From Castellaniella defragrans (lineage in GTDB: Bacteria; Pseudomonadota; Gammaproteobacteria; Burkholderiales; Burkholderiaceae_B): 64,000 bases of DNA. The DNA lies in NCBI RefSeq assembly GCF_014203015.1, contig NZ_JACHIB010000010.1, forward strand, positions 98,476-162,475, read 5' to 3'. The notes beneath the pieces were generated by a model. It saw only the letters and a program-made list of their open reading frames with translations. It ran no database searches and had not been told where the DNA came from. The first letter of the stretch is position 1. Each line of letters opens with the position of its first letter. The translations under genes and the position numbers were made by a program. This document shows, piece after piece, positions 13,229 through 23,460 of this stretch.

Positions 13229-14164
13229 TCAGGATGTCGGCGGCTTCTCCCGCACCAGGGTGCTCTTGCCGAACAGGCTTTCGACCATCTGCACCGCCGC
13301 CTCGGCGGTGCCGTTGCGCACGTCCAGCGCCGGATTCAGCTCGACGATGTCCAGCGAGGCGACCTGGCCGGTGTCGGCCAGCATCTCCATGCACAGCTGG
13401 GCCTCGCGCCAGGTGGGGCCGCCCTGCACCGTGGTGCCCACGCCGGGCGCGTAGGACGGGTCGAGGAAATCCACGTCGAAGCTGACGTGGACGTGGGCGT
13501 CCCGCGGCAGGTCCGCCAGCGCCGCCTGCATCACCGCCCGCATCCCGATCTCGTCGATCATGCGCATGTCGTAGACGTCCAGGCCCTGCTCGTGGACGAA
13601 CAGGCGCTCCTCGCGGTCCACGCTGCGGATGCCGATCATGCGCAGGTCGCGGGTCCGCAGCGCGGGGCCCGCGCCGCCCAGGTTCACGAGCGCGTCCGGC
13701 CCGAAGCCGCACAGGCAGGCGACCGGCATGCCGTGCACGTTTCCGCTGGGCGTCAGGCGCGCCGTGTTGAAATCCGTATGGGCGTCCAGCCAGAACACCC
13801 GCAGGGGACGCCCCCCGCGGCGGCAGTGGCGCGCCACCGCGCCCACCGAGCCCACGCCCAGGCAGTGATCGCCGCCCAGCATCACGGGCATGCGGCCCGC
13901 CTGCAGCTGTGCCGTCACGGCATCGAACACGGCGCGGTTCCACTGCAGCACCTCGGGCAGATGCCGGTAGCCGTCGAGCGGCGGCTGCCAGGGATTGAAA
14001 GGGCCGCCCAGGTTGCCGGTGTCCTCCACGCGCAGCCCCTGCCGGGCAAGGGCGCGCGCCAGGCCGGCCACGCGCAGGGCCTCCGGCCCCATGGACGCGC
14101 CGCGCACGCCCGCCCCGACATCGGTCGGCACGCCGATCAGGGCCGCCACTTTTTCCGTCATCAT
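13229..14164 (-). CDS. rocF: Arginase
   Basis: Hydrolyses L-arginine to ornithine and urea. 311 residues with the manganese-binding motifs GGDHCLG, DAHTDFN and SFDVDFLDPSYAPG of the ureohydrolase family; the arginase-type length and spacing favour arginase over agmatinase. Two adjacent ATGs (14164 and 14161) are possible starts. It follows ornithine cyclodeaminase by 16 bp and precedes the transporter genes by 86 bp, so arginine import, hydrolysis and ornithine conversion are encoded together. Confidence 0.94.
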   Translation of the reverse strand: MMTEKVAALIGVPTDVGAGVRGASMGPEALRVAGLARALARQGLRVEDTGNLGGPFNPWQPPLDGYRHLPEVLQWNRAVFDAVTAQLQAGRMPVMLGGDHCLGVGSVGAVARHCRRGGRPLRVFWLDAHTDFNTARLTPSGNVHGMPVACLCGFGPDALVNLGGAGPALRTRDLRMIGIRSVDREERLFVHEQGLDVYDMRMIDEIGMRAVMQAALADLPRDAHVHVSFDVDFLDPSYAPGVGTTVQGGPTWREAQLCMEMLADTGQVASLDIVELNPALDVRNGTAEAAVQMVESLFGKSTLVREKPPTS

Positions 14165-14180
14165 GGTGCTCCGCGAGCGT

Positions 14181-15272
14181 TCAGGCTTCGTGCGGACATG
14201 CCAGCGCCGCCTCGTCCGCCCGCGCTTCGGCGCCCCGCGGCGCCGGGCCGGCGTCCAGGCGCCGCATGGCGCCGAACAGGTCCTTCGGGTCCCCGGCTTC
14301 CGGGACCAGCTCGAAGGCGCGGCCGATCCCGAGCGCACGCGCCTGGTCCCACAGGAAGCGCAGGGCGGAGAAATCCTCCAGCGCGAAGCCCACGGAATCG
14401 AACACGGTGATCTCGTCGCCGGAACGCCGCCCGGGGCGCCGCCCCGCCAGGACTTCCCAGAGCGGGACCACGGGGTAATCGGCGGACATCTGCTGGATCT
14501 CGCCCTCGATCCGGGACTGGGGCTCGAATTCCACGAAGGTCGTGGCGCGCGTCAGGATGTCGGCGTGCAGCTCGGTCTTGCCCGGACAGTCGCCGCCCAC
14601 GGCATTGACGTGCACGCCCGGCCCGACCATGTCGGGCGTCAGGATCAGGGCATTGGTCTTGTCGGCCGTGGCGGTCGTGACGATGTCCGCCCCGGCCACG
14701 GCCTCGCGGGCGCTGCGCACCGGCCGGACCTCCAGGCCCGGAACGCCGGCCAGGTTGCGCACCAGCTTGCGGGTGGCCTCGGGATCGACGTCGTAGACCC
14801 TGAGGACGTCGATGCCCAGCAGATGATGGAACGCCAGCGCCTGGAATTCGCTCTGGGCGCCATTGCCGATCAGCGCCATGACGCGGGCGTCGCGGCGCGC
14901 CAGCACGCGGGCGGCCACGACCGAGGTGGCGGCCGTGCGCAGGGCGGTCGTCAGCGTCAGTTCGCTCAGCAGCAGCGGCAGGCCGGTGCCGACCTCGGCC
15001 AGGGCGCCGAAGGCCATCACGGTGGGCAGACCCTGGACGGGGTTGTACGGATGGCCGTTGACGAACTTGAAGGCATAGCGGTCCGCGTCGGCCGTGGGCA
15101 TGAGCTCGATCACGCCGACCGCCGAGTGGCTGGCCACGCGGGCCGTCTTTTCAAACGATTCCCAGCGCACGAAATCGTCCTGGATGTAGCGGGACAGCAG
15201 GTCCAGCGCCTTGCGGACGGTCAGGCGGCCGACCAGCGTGGATACGTCGGTCGTCGTCAGCATCAATGCCAT
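14181..15272 (-). CDS. Ornithine cyclodeaminase
   Basis: Converts L-ornithine to L-proline and ammonia with NAD bound. 363 residues, the size of bacterial OCDs. Rossmann motif ALIGNGAQSEFQALA, the DIVTTATADKTN region with the catalytic acid, and FVEFEPQSRIEGE, typical of true OCD rather than mu-crystallin relatives. First gene of the leftward arginine module; promoter lies in the AT-rich region shared with the divergent Lrp-type gene, which probably controls it. Confidence 0.93.
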   Translation of the reverse strand: MALMLTTTDVSTLVGRLTVRKALDLLSRYIQDDFVRWESFEKTARVASHSAVGVIELMPTADADRYAFKFVNGHPYNPVQGLPTVMAFGALAEVGTGLPLLLSELTLTTALRTAATSVVAARVLARRDARVMALIGNGAQSEFQALAFHHLLGIDVLRVYDVDPEATRKLVRNLAGVPGLEVRPVRSAREAVAGADIVTTATADKTNALILTPDMVGPGVHVNAVGGDCPGKTELHADILTRATTFVEFEPQSRIEGEIQQMSADYPVVPLWEVLAGRRPGRRSGDEITVFDSVGFALEDFSALRFLWDQARALGIGRAFELVPEAGDPKDLFGAMRRLDAGPAPRGAEARADEAALACPHEA

Positions 15273-15558
15273 GATGGGGTCTCCTTGTCTGATTATCGTG
15301 TCCGTGCCCGCCGCCGGAGCGCCGCGCCGGACCGGCTGCCGATGCGCCGCGGGCCGCGGGGGCCGGCGGGACCGGAAGCCTGGCCGGGGCGCTCCCGGTG
15401 GGGCTGGACTCATTATTCTCGATGGGGAGGCCAATTCATAGCGTCAATTTTCTACAATAAATGATAGTATTTTGAACAGTTTTTATATTTGTGCTGACAA
15501 TTCCATCAAAACGATCGCAATGGCCATGACCCTCACGGCGATCGCAACGAGGCCTGCC
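15273..15558. promoter_or_regulatory. Divergent control region of the arginine/ornithine module and its Lrp-type regulator
   Basis: The 286 bp between the divergent starts contain a conspicuous AT-rich block at about 15436-15515 in otherwise GC-rich DNA, suitable for promoters in both directions and for Lrp-family binding. I see no perfect palindrome that would fix an operator. ATG codons at 15520 and 15526, in frame with the regulator, fall inside this region. Confidence 0.5.
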
Positions 15559-15984
15559 ATGGATTCCCTCGATCACCAGATCCTTTCCTACCTGCGCGGC
15601 GACGCGCGCATCTCGGTCGCCACGCTGGCCAAGAAGCTGGGCGTCTCGCGCGGCACCATCTGCAACCGCATCGCCCGCATGGAGCGCGACCACGTCATCC
15701 TGGGCTATACCGTGCGGGTGCGGCCCGATTCGCAGCCGCAGGAAATCGTCGCGTGGATGAGCATCGCCATCGAGGGCCACGAGGCCTCGCGCATCATCCA
15801 TGCCCTCTCGGGCGAGCCGGCGGTCTGGGCGCTGCACGACACCAACGGCCGCTGGGACCTGCTGGCGGAACTCCGCGTCACCAACATCGCCCAGCTCTCC
15901 GAGGCGCTGGAGCACATCCGGCTGATCAAGGGCATTTCGGCCACCGAGACCAGCCTGCACCTGAAGACCCTGCAGCTGCACTGA
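15559..15984 (+). CDS. Lrp/AsnC family transcriptional regulator
   Basis: Likely amino-acid-responsive regulator of the divergent ornithine/arginine operon. From ATG at 15559 it has 141 residues: winged helix LDHQILSYLRGDARIS with recognition region LGVSRGTICNRI, then an AsnC/RAM ligand domain. Family members begin just before LDxxIL, which is why 15559 is preferred; in-frame ATGs at 15520 and 15526 would add about a dozen residues. Regulation of the neighbours by ornithine or arginine is inference from the divergent layout. Confidence 0.9.
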   Translation: MDSLDHQILSYLRGDARISVATLAKKLGVSRGTICNRIARMERDHVILGYTVRVRPDSQPQEIVAWMSIAIEGHEASRIIHALSGEPAVWALHDTNGRWDLLAELRVTNIAQLSEALEHIRLIKGISATETSLHLKTLQLH

Positions 15985-16004
15985 GCGCGCGCCGCGCCGG
16001 CCGT

Positions 16005-19000
16005 TCAGCCGCCGCCGGCGTCCTGGACGCCCGCCTCGGTGGGGATCTCCGTGACCTTGGGCTCGTCCCAGGTCCCCGTCACCCGGTAGCGCGCCGTCAT
16101 GCTCTTGGCCAGCGGCGCCTTCAGCAGCCATTGCGTGACGAAGGCGCCCAGGCCGACCAGCGGATTGACCGCGATGCCGGCGGCCAGGGCCGCGCCGCTG
16201 ACGTCCAGGTTGGGCACGATGACGGCCTGCATGTCCAGGGTCTCGTGCAGGATGTCGGTGCTGCCTTCGAGCAGGATGGTGCCCACCGGCCCGATCACCT
16301 TGTAGTCGCTGATCTTCACCTTGCCCCGGTCCAGCTCCAGCGCGCTGCGCAGCTGGTCGAAGGGAAAGCCGTCCTGCGGCAGGCCGGCCAGTCCGCGGTC
16401 CAGCTTCGTGAGCCGGGTGATGGACTGCAGGGACAGGAACTCCAGCAGCTTGGCCGTGTGCGAGCCGATCTTCTGGAAGCGCCCCTTGTCCAGCTCGATC
16501 CGCAGGCTGCCGCTCAGGTCCGCCTTTTCGCGCGTCCAGGGCAGGTTGCGCCACTGGAACCGCCCATTGAGCGTGCCCTCGCCGCCCGACATCACGTCCT
16601 TCCAGCCGGCCCGGTCCATCCAGGCGCCCAGGCTGCGCGCCTGGACCGAGGCGTTCAGTTCCAGCCCGCGGTCCGCTCCGCGCAGGCGCCAGATGCCCGA
16701 CCCGCGCAGGCGGGCATCGTCGTCGCCCAAGCGCAGGTTGTTCAGCTGCCAGACGTGATGGGCGCCGTCGCGCACGCCTTCCAGGGACAGGGCGCCCATC
16801 GAGTGCCCGTACAGGCGCAGCTCGTCGGCCTGCAGCACGATGCCCGGAATCTCCAGGTCGTCGTCGAACGAGGCGTCCTCGTCGGACCCGGCCTCGGGCA
16901 GCAGGGAGCCGGCGTCGTTCGCGTCGTCGCCCAGGCTCAGGCGGGCGAAGCGCGCCGACATGCGCCCCAGCACGCGGCCGTCGCGCTCCTGCCACTTGAG
17001 GGTGCCGCTGCTCTGCTCCGAGCGCAGGTTCATCGACCACTGCTCCTCGGGCGAACGCACCACCCGCAGCACGGCCTGGTCCAGGCGCGTGCCCAGCAGC
17101 CGCAACTGGTCGGCCTGGATGCTCAGCAGGGTCAGGTCGGGCCACAGCGGCCGGCCGGCTTTGCGCCGCGCGCCGTTGTCGCCCCCGGCCCCGGCCCCGG
17201 TCCCGGCTCCAGCCCCGCCGCGCCGGGGGATGGAAAACTCGTCCACGATGCGGTTCCACAGGTCCAGGTCGAACAGCGGATAGGCGACCTCGACCCGCAG
17301 GCCGTCCTCGTCGGCGTCGGCGGCGCGCCCCACCCCGACGGACGCGCCCTGGAAATAGGGCCCGCCGCGGGTCTTGCGCTCGTGCCGCAGGTCCAGGCGC
17401 AACGCCTCGCCGTACTGCGCCGTCAGCCGGTCCGAGCGGGAGTCGGCGTCCGACCACTGGATGCGCAGCGTCCGGGCCTGCTCGGCCGGCTTGGCCAGCG
17501 GCGCGGGAAAATCCAGCGCCAGGCCGCGGGTGTCGGACTCCAGGACGAAGGCCGTCTCGTGCCCCCGCCTGCGCAGGGTGGCCCGATAGTCCAGCGCGCC
17601 TTCGAGCCGCCGCATCCCCGGCACGCCCACGTAGTCCGCCAGCGCCCGGGCGCCGATGCGGCCCTGCAGGTCCAGGCCGGTGTCCTGCGGCCCGCCCAGG
17701 CTGCCGCCGATCTTCACGTCCCCGCCCAGCAGCCGCGCGGCCAGGGGCCGGGCGATGCGCACGCCCTGCTCGCTGAAATGCAGCTGCCCGTCGATGGCCT
17801 GGAAGGCCGGCGCGTGCGGCAGGAACTGCAGGCTCGCCTGGCGCAGGTCCACGCGCCCCTGGACCTGGGTGTCCTCGCCGTGCAGCAGGGGGATGGTCAG
17901 GGACAGGGGCACTTCCCAATCGCCCCCGGCGCTCGCCTCGTCGAACACGCCGTCCAGCAGCGCGGCCAGCGGCGAGTGGCGGATCAGCGCCATGTAGGCC
18001 TCGCCGGAGGCGGCGGTCCGGCCCGAGACCTGCAGGGTGGAGTCGTGCTCCAGGTCCGGAATCCGGGCCTTCACCCCCCACAGGGCGATCTCGTGGCCGG
18101 AGTCGGGGCGCATCCGCGCGGTGGAGGCCGTCAGCCGCAAGTCGGTGCGATGCAGGTCCAGCGTGCCCGCCACGTCTTCCAGCAGCGGCCAGGCCTCCTT
18201 CTGCGGCGCCCCGGGCACGAACTCGATGCGCGCGCCGCGGAAGTTTCCCTGCAGGCGGAAATCGCCCGCCTGCGGCTGCAGGCCGAAGGGGAATTCCGTC
18301 AGGTCGCCCTGCAGCCGCCAGCGGGCGTCCACGACCTCGCCCGCGTGCAGGCCGCCCGCCAGCCACTCGCGGGCCTCCGGGCTGACCTCGAGCGGCAGGT
18401 AGCGGTGGACCGCGTCCAGGCGGGCGCGGGCGATCGTGCCCTGGAAATCGACCTGGCCGGCGGGTCCGCCCGACCGCCAGGTCCCCGCGCCCCGCAAGGC
18501 GATGTCGGGATTGCGCCAGGCCAGCTCTTCCAGGTTCAGGGTCCAGGCGTCGGCATGGCGCAGCCGGCCCCGGATCTCCAGGAAGCCCAGGGACAGGGGC
18601 TGGGCGAACAGGGCCGGCACGGTGCCGCGCGCGCCCTGGGAGCGCACCTGGAAATCCAGGCCGTCGGGCATCGGCTCGCCCTGGCCCAGGGCCTGCCACT
18701 GGTCCAGCGCGCCGGCGGCCCAGATTCCGGCCCGGGGCATGTCCAGCGACAGGCCCGAGTCCGCCGCCCAGCGCACGGCATCGGTCCCCAGCAGCAGGGT
18801 CAGGCGGGGCCGCCCGCGCCGCGTCTGGACCCAGGCCTGCGCCTGCACGCCGCCCTGCAACAGGGCGTCCGGCAGCTCCACCCAGGGACGCCAGGCCCGC
18901 GACCGGACCGGCCCGACCCGCAGCCAGGCCTGCCAGTCCGAGGGCAGGCGGCCGTGCGCCAGCCCGTCGGGATCGGCCAGTTGCGCGCGCAGGTCCAGCC

Positions 19001-19643
19001 GGGCGTCGGCCGCGTCCGGCACCCGGGCGCTCAGGGACACGCCGAGCGCGCCCCCGGCTTCGCGGGCCAGCACGGCCTCGACGCCTTCCAGGCGCAGTTC
19101 GGGCGCCGCGCGCGCCTGGTCCACCCAGCGCAGGGTCGTGTCGAGAAAGGCGATGCGGGGCTGGGCCAGCAGCCATCCCAGGGCGGGCGCGCCGCCGAGG
19201 TCCTGCGTCCCCCCGAGATCCAGGATCTGGCCCAGCAGGCTGAGGCGCCCGTCCGGCAGCCGGTCCAGCGTCAGGTCCATGCCGCGCACCCGCAGGTCCA
19301 GCAGCCCGCGGCGGCCCGGCAGGGCGGCCCGCCAGTCCAGCCGGACGCGCGCCTCGGGCAGGGTCAGCAGGTCGCGGCCGTCGGCGGCCCGCAGGCGCGT
19401 GCCGCGCACGTCGAATTCGGGTTTCCAGCCATGCCAGCGGACCTGGATGGGGCCCAGTTCGACCTGGATGCCCAGCGCCTGGGACAGCCGCGCGTCGATG
19501 CGGGGACGCCAGGCGTCGATCTGCGGCAGCACGGCATAGCGCAAGGCCAGCAGCGCGATCCCGAGGCAGAAATACAGGCCGACGGCGACCGCCAGGAGCC
19601 GGCGGCCCCAGGAGGAGCCACGGCGTGAAATGGATTGGCGCAT
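16005..19643 (-). CDS. YhdP family AsmA-like inner membrane protein
   Basis: Large envelope protein of the YhdP/TIGR02099 group; the E. coli homologue bridges inner and outer membranes in phospholipid transport. 1212 residues: one N-terminal transmembrane helix (about 15-38) followed by a long repetitive beta-rich periplasmic region with DUF3971/AsmA character and a conserved C-terminal block with [13 protein letters not shown] and [15 protein letters not shown] low-complexity GAGTGAGAGG stretch sits mid-protein. Convergent with the Lrp-type gene (20 bp apart) and divergent from glnE. Confidence 0.88.
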   Translation of the reverse strand: MRQSISRRGSSWGRRLLAVAVGLYFCLGIALLALRYAVLPQIDAWRPRIDARLSQALGIQVELGPIQVRWHGWKPEFDVRGTRLRAADGRDLLTLPEARVRLDWRAALPGRRGLLDLRVRGMDLTLDRLPDGRLSLLGQILDLGGTQDLGGAPALGWLLAQPRIAFLDTTLRWVDQARAAPELRLEGVEAVLAREAGGALGVSLSARVPDAADARLDLRAQLADPDGLAHGRLPSDWQAWLRVGPVRSRAWRPWVELPDALLQGGVQAQAWVQTRRGRPRLTLLLGTDAVRWAADSGLSLDMPRAGIWAAGALDQWQALGQGEPMPDGLDFQVRSQGARGTVPALFAQPLSLGFLEIRGRLRHADAWTLNLEELAWRNPDIALRGAGTWRSGGPAGQVDFQGTIARARLDAVHRYLPLEVSPEAREWLAGGLHAGEVVDARWRLQGDLTEFPFGLQPQAGDFRLQGNFRGARIEFVPGAPQKEAWPLLEDVAGTLDLHRTDLRLTASTARMRPDSGHEIALWGVKARIPDLEHDSTLQVSGRTAASGEAYMALIRHSPLAALLDGVFDEASAGGDWEVPLSLTIPLLHGEDTQVQGRVDLRQASLQFLPHAPAFQAIDGQLHFSEQGVRIARPLAARLLGGDVKIGGSLGGPQDTGLDLQGRIGARALADYVGVPGMRRLEGALDYRATLRRRGHETAFVLESDTRGLALDFPAPLAKPAEQARTLRIQWSDADSRSDRLTAQYGEALRLDLRHERKTRGGPYFQGASVGVGRAADADEDGLRVEVAYPLFDLDLWNRIVDEFSIPRRGGAGAGTGAGAGGDNGARRKAGRPLWPDLTLLSIQADQLRLLGTRLDQAVLRVVRSPEEQWSMNLRSEQSSGTLKWQERDGRVLGRMSARFARLSLGDDANDAGSLLPEAGSDEDASFDDDLEIPGIVLQADELRLYGHSMGALSLEGVRDGAHHVWQLNNLRLGDDDARLRGSGIWRLRGADRGLELNASVQARSLGAWMDRAGWKDVMSGGEGTLNGRFQWRNLPWTREKADLSGSLRIELDKGRFQKIGSHTAKLLEFLSLQSITRLTKLDRGLAGLPQDGFPFDQLRSALELDRGKVKISDYKVIGPVGTILLEGSTDILHETLDMQAVIVPNLDVSGAALAAGIAVNPLVGLGAFVTQWLLKAPLAKSMTARYRVTGTWDEPKVTEIPTEAGVQDAGGG

Positions 19644-19744
19644 GCCACCTTTTGCAGTATGTTAGGAACCCTTTGGAAACCTCCGGAACCCGCCACGCGG
19701 CCGCCGCCGCGCCGAGCCGGTCCCGCCCACCGCAGGCCGTCCCC

Positions 19745-22504
19745 ATGTCCGAGACCATTATATTCAAGCCCGCCCTGCAATGGTCCGGCGCCCTGCGGCG
19801 CCATCTCACGGCCCACCCGGAGCAGGAATCGCGCCTGGCGGCCGACGCCGCCCAGCCCGTCACCCGCAAGACCCTCACCGACTGGTACGCGGAGCTGCTC
19901 GGCCCCGGCGCCACCCGGCCGATTCCCCAGGCGGACCTGCGGCGCGCCCTGCGGCGGCTGCGCGCCCGGGTCTTCGCCACGCTGACGGTGCGCGACGTCG
20001 CCGGGCTGGCGCCCCTGCACGAGGTCGTGGCGGCCATGTCGCAGCTCGCCGACCTGGCGGTGGGCGAGGCCTACGCCTGCGCCATGCACACGCTGATGGA
20101 GACGCACGGCACGCCCCGCCATGCCGACACCGGCGCGCCGCAGGACATGCTGATCCTGGGCATGGGCAAGCTGGGCGGCAAGGAGCTGAACGTCTCCTCG
20201 GACATCGACCTGATCATGCTCTACGACGCCGACGGCGAGACCGACGGCCGGCGGCGCATCAGCAACCACGAGTTCTACGGCAAGGTCTGCCGGCTGATGA
20301 TGCCGATCCTGTCGGAGCCCGACGCTGACGGCATCGTCTTTCGCACCGACCTGCGCCTGCGCCCGGACGGCGACGGCGGGCCGCTCGCCTGGAGCCTGGC
20401 GGCGCTGGAGAACTACCTGGTGGTCCAGGGGCGCGAATGGGAACGCTACGCCTGGCTCAAGGCCCGCCTGATCCCCTGCCCGCTGTTCGACGAGGCGGCC
20501 TTCGCCGCCCAGGCGCGCGACGTCGAATCCCTGCGGCGGCCCTTCGTGTACCGCAAGTACTTCGATTTCGACGCGCTCTCGGCCCTGCGCGGCCTGCGCG
20601 AGCGCATCCGCATGGACTGGCAGCGCCGCGCCCAGGCGCGCAAGGGCCTGGACACCCGCCACAACATCAAGCTGGGCGAAGGCGGCATCCGCGAGATCGA
20701 GTTCGTCGTCCAGCTCAACCAGCTGATCCGGGGCGGCCGCCAGCCCTCCCTGCAGCAGCGCAACCTGCTGGCGGCCCTGCACAAGCAGCGCCGCGCCGGC
20801 ATCCTGGACGAGGCCCAGGCCGCCGGCCTGGAGGCCGCCTACGTCCACCTGCGGCGGGTCGAGCACATGCTGCAATACCGCGAGGACGAGCAGACCCACC
20901 TGCTGCCGCGCACGGACGAGGGCATGGCGGCCCTGGCCCGGGCCATGGGCTGCACGGATGCGGCCGGCTTCCTGGCCGAGCTGGACCGGCACCGCGCCTG
21001 CGTCTCGCAGTGCTTCCGCGACGCCTTCCGCATCGCCGGCATGGGCGGCGATGCGCAGGAGCCTGAAGCCCCGCAGGCCGAGCCGCCGGAGGCGGCGCTG
21101 CCGGACAGCCTGGCCGACGCCATGCAGGCGCGCATCGACGCCCTGCTCGACAGCCACCGGATCCGCAGCCTGCCGCGCGCCAGCCTGCAGCGCCTGCACG
21201 CCCTGCTGCCGGGCCTGACCCGGGCGGCGGCGCGCACCGACGATCCGCTCGTCGCGCTGCAGCGGCTGCTGAACCTGGTGGAGCACATCGCCCAGCGCAG
21301 CGCCTACCTGGCGCTGCTCGCCGAATATCCGGAAACCCTGGCCCGCGTGGCGCGCATCGTCCAGGCCAGCCCCTGGGCCTCGGAATACCTGACCCGCTAC
21401 CCCCTGCTGCTCGACAGCCTGATCGAATGGCGCAGCCTGATGCAGGCGCCCGACTTCCCCGCCCTGGCCGAACAGCTGCGCAGCGACCTGGACGCCTGCC
21501 TGCTGCCCGACGGCCAGCCCGACGTGGAGCAGCAGATGAACCTGATGCGCGACGTGCAGCACCAGATCACCTTCCAGCTGCTGGCCCAGGATCTGGAGAA
21601 CGTCATCAGCGTCGAGGGGCTGGCCGACCATCTGTCGGCCCTGGCCGACCTGATGCTGGCCGAGGCCATCCGCCGGGTCTGGCCCCAGGTGCTGCCGCGC
21701 GAACGCCGCGCCGACCCGGGCGAGCCGCGCTTCGCCATCATTGCCTACGGCAAGCTGGGCGGCAAGGAAATCGGCTACGCCTCGGACCTGGACCTGGTCT
21801 TCCTCTACGACGACCCGGACCAGGAGGCCGGCGAGCGCTACGCCAAGCTGGGGCGCCGGGTGGCGTCCTGGCTGTCCACCCTGACCTCGTCGGGCCGGCT
21901 CTACGAGATCGACCTGCGCCTGCGCCCGGACGGCGACGCCGGGCTGCTGGCCCTGCCCATCGACGCCTTCGAGCACTACCAGCTGACGCAGGCCTGGCCC
22001 TGGGAACACCAGGCCCTGACCCGGGCGCGCTTCGTGGCGGGCGACGCCGCCATCGGCGCCCGCTTCGAGGACATCCGCCGGCGCATCCTGCTGCTGCCGC
22101 GCGACCCCGAGGCCCTGCGCCGCGAGGTCCTGGCCATGCGCGACAAGATTTCCCAGGGGCACCCCAACCGCAGCGGCGACTTCGACCTGAAGCACGACCG
22201 GGGCGGCATGGTGGACATCGAGTTCATCACCCAGTTCCTGGTGCTGAGCCAGGCCGGCGCCCACCCCGAACTGCTGGACAATCTGGGCAACATCGCCCTG
22301 CTGGGCCTGGCGGCGCGCGCCGGCCTGATCCCCGGGACGCTGGCGGCCGAGGCGGCGAACGCCTACCGGGTCTTTCGCCGGCGCCAGCACGCGCTGCGCC
22401 TGCAGGGCGCCGACAAGGCGCGCGTGCCGCAGGCGGAATTCATGCGCGAGCGCGAGGCGGTGGGCCAGCTGTGGGAAGTGGTGTTGGGAGGGATGGATTC
22501 GTAA
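19745..22504 (+). CDS. glnE: Bifunctional glutamine synthetase adenylyltransferase/deadenylase
   Basis: Adds and removes AMP on glutamine synthetase, tuning ammonium assimilation. 919 residues with two nucleotidyltransferase domains, each marked by a GKLGGKE motif: [18 protein letters not shown] in the N-terminal half and [18 protein letters not shown] in the C-terminal half. ATG at 19745 is preferred; the frame stays open further upstream but would overlap the divergent yhdP start. The 101 bp between the two genes should hold both promoters. Confidence 0.95.
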   Translation: MSETIIFKPALQWSGALRRHLTAHPEQESRLAADAAQPVTRKTLTDWYAELLGPGATRPIPQADLRRALRRLRARVFATLTVRDVAGLAPLHEVVAAMSQLADLAVGEAYACAMHTLMETHGTPRHADTGAPQDMLILGMGKLGGKELNVSSDIDLIMLYDADGETDGRRRISNHEFYGKVCRLMMPILSEPDADGIVFRTDLRLRPDGDGGPLAWSLAALENYLVVQGREWERYAWLKARLIPCPLFDEAAFAAQARDVESLRRPFVYRKYFDFDALSALRGLRERIRMDWQRRAQARKGLDTRHNIKLGEGGIREIEFVVQLNQLIRGGRQPSLQQRNLLAALHKQRRAGILDEAQAAGLEAAYVHLRRVEHMLQYREDEQTHLLPRTDEGMAALARAMGCTDAAGFLAELDRHRACVSQCFRDAFRIAGMGGDAQEPEAPQAEPPEAALPDSLADAMQARIDALLDSHRIRSLPRASLQRLHALLPGLTRAAARTDDPLVALQRLLNLVEHIAQRSAYLALLAEYPETLARVARIVQASPWASEYLTRYPLLLDSLIEWRSLMQAPDFPALAEQLRSDLDACLLPDGQPDVEQQMNLMRDVQHQITFQLLAQDLENVISVEGLADHLSALADLMLAEAIRRVWPQVLPRERRADPGEPRFAIIAYGKLGGKEIGYASDLDLVFLYDDPDQEAGERYAKLGRRVASWLSTLTSSGRLYEIDLRLRPDGDAGLLALPIDAFEHYQLTQAWPWEHQALTRARFVAGDAAIGARFEDIRRRILLLPRDPEALRREVLAMRDKISQGHPNRSGDFDLKHDRGGMVDIEFITQFLVLSQAGAHPELLDNLGNIALLGLAARAGLIPGTLAAEAANAYRVFRRRQHALRLQGADKARVPQAEFMREREAVGQLWEVVLGGMDS

Positions 22505-22512
22505 AGCTCATC

Positions 22513-22609
22513 GGCGCATCCATGCCCCCGGGGCGCAGGTCGCATTTTGGCGGCTCCGCCGGGGATGTGGGGGTGGGCTCCGACAGCGCCCCGGAGGCAT
22601 GGACGCGCC
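22513..22609. repeat. Long imperfect inverted repeat between convergent glnE and fhuC
   Basis: Bases 22513-22536 and 22586-22609 are 24-bp inverted arms with two mismatches, separated by 49 bp that contain a further short GGCGG/CCGCC hairpin at about 22550-22563. Placed between two converging genes it could act as a terminator or mRNA 3'-end stabiliser, but there is no T-run on either side. Confidence 0.65.
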
Positions 22610-22617
22610 GATCGACG

Positions 22618-23460
22618 TCATGCGCGCAGGCAGGCCACCCGATCGCCCGATGGGCCATGGACCATCACGTCCATGTCCACGTCGTAGATCGCCTTCAGCA
22701 CCTCGGGCCGAAGCACATTTTCGCCGCTTCCTTGCGCGACGACGCGCCCCTGGCGCAGGGCCACGATTTCATCGCAATACCGGCCCGCCATATAGATGTC
22801 GTGCAGGATGATGACCACCCCCAGCCCGCGCGACCGGCACAGCTCGCGCAGCAGCGACAGGACTTCGACCTGGTGGCGGATGTCCAGCGCCGAGGTCGGC
22901 TCGTCGAGCACCAGCGCCCTGGCCTGCTGGGCGACCAGCATCGACAGCCATACCCGCTGCCGCTCGCCGCCCGACAGGGCATCGACGAAGCGCCGCGACA
23001 GTCCGGACACCCGCGTGATCGCCATGCTTTCCTCGACGCAGGCCCGATCGGCCGCGCCCAGCGACCTGAACGCGCCCAGCCAGGGATAGCGCCCCAGCGC
23101 CACCAGTTCCTCGACCATCATTCCCGCCGCCGCGGGAATGTCCTGGGGCAGGTAGGCCACTTCGCAGGCGAACCGGCGGGCCGCGATCGAGCCCGCAGGC
23201 CGGCCGCCGACCAGGAGCCGGCCGCACGACGGCTCCGCCTGGCGCGCCAGGATGCGCCCCAGGGTGGACTTGCCCGAGCCGTTCGCGCCTATGACGCCGA
23301 TCATCCTGCCGCCGGAGAGGGTGAGCGAGACCGGATGGAGCACCGCCCGCCCGTCGATCTGGAATCCCACCTGCCTGGCTTCCAGCAATGCCGCCGCCGC
23401 GCCCGCCGCGTCGGCCGGCGGCGAAGAAGGCCCGGCCCGGCCCGCGCACCGGCGATTCAT
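22618..23460 (-). CDS. Iron-siderophore ABC importer ATP-binding protein (FhuC/OrbC type)
   Basis: Drives import of ferric siderophore through the fused FhuB permease. 280 residues: Walker A GANGSGKST, the AYLPQDIPAAAG Q-loop, signature LSGGERQRVWLS, Walker B ALVLDEPTSALD and switch VIILHDIYMAGRY. Its ATG overlaps the exporter stop as ATGA, implying translational coupling. It is the last gene of the leftward operon. Confidence 0.92.
   Translation of the reverse strand: MNRRCAGRAGPSSPPADAAGAAAALLEARQVGFQIDGRAVLHPVSLTLSGGRMIGVIGANGSGKSTLGRILARQAEPSCGRLLVGGRPAGSIAARRFACEVAYLPQDIPAAAGMMVEELVALGRYPWLGAFRSLGAADRACVEESMAITRVSGLSRRFVDALSGGERQRVWLSMLVAQQARALVLDEPTSALDIRHQVEVLSLLRELCRSRGLGVVIILHDIYMAGRYCDEIVALRQGRVVAQGSGENVLRPEVLKAIYDVDMDVMVHGPSGDRVACLRA

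Noticed and set aside
15753..19628. Long rightward frame antisense to yhdP
   Set aside because: Same compositional artefact; the leftward yhdP frame has a membrane helix and conserved C-terminal motifs, the other has none.
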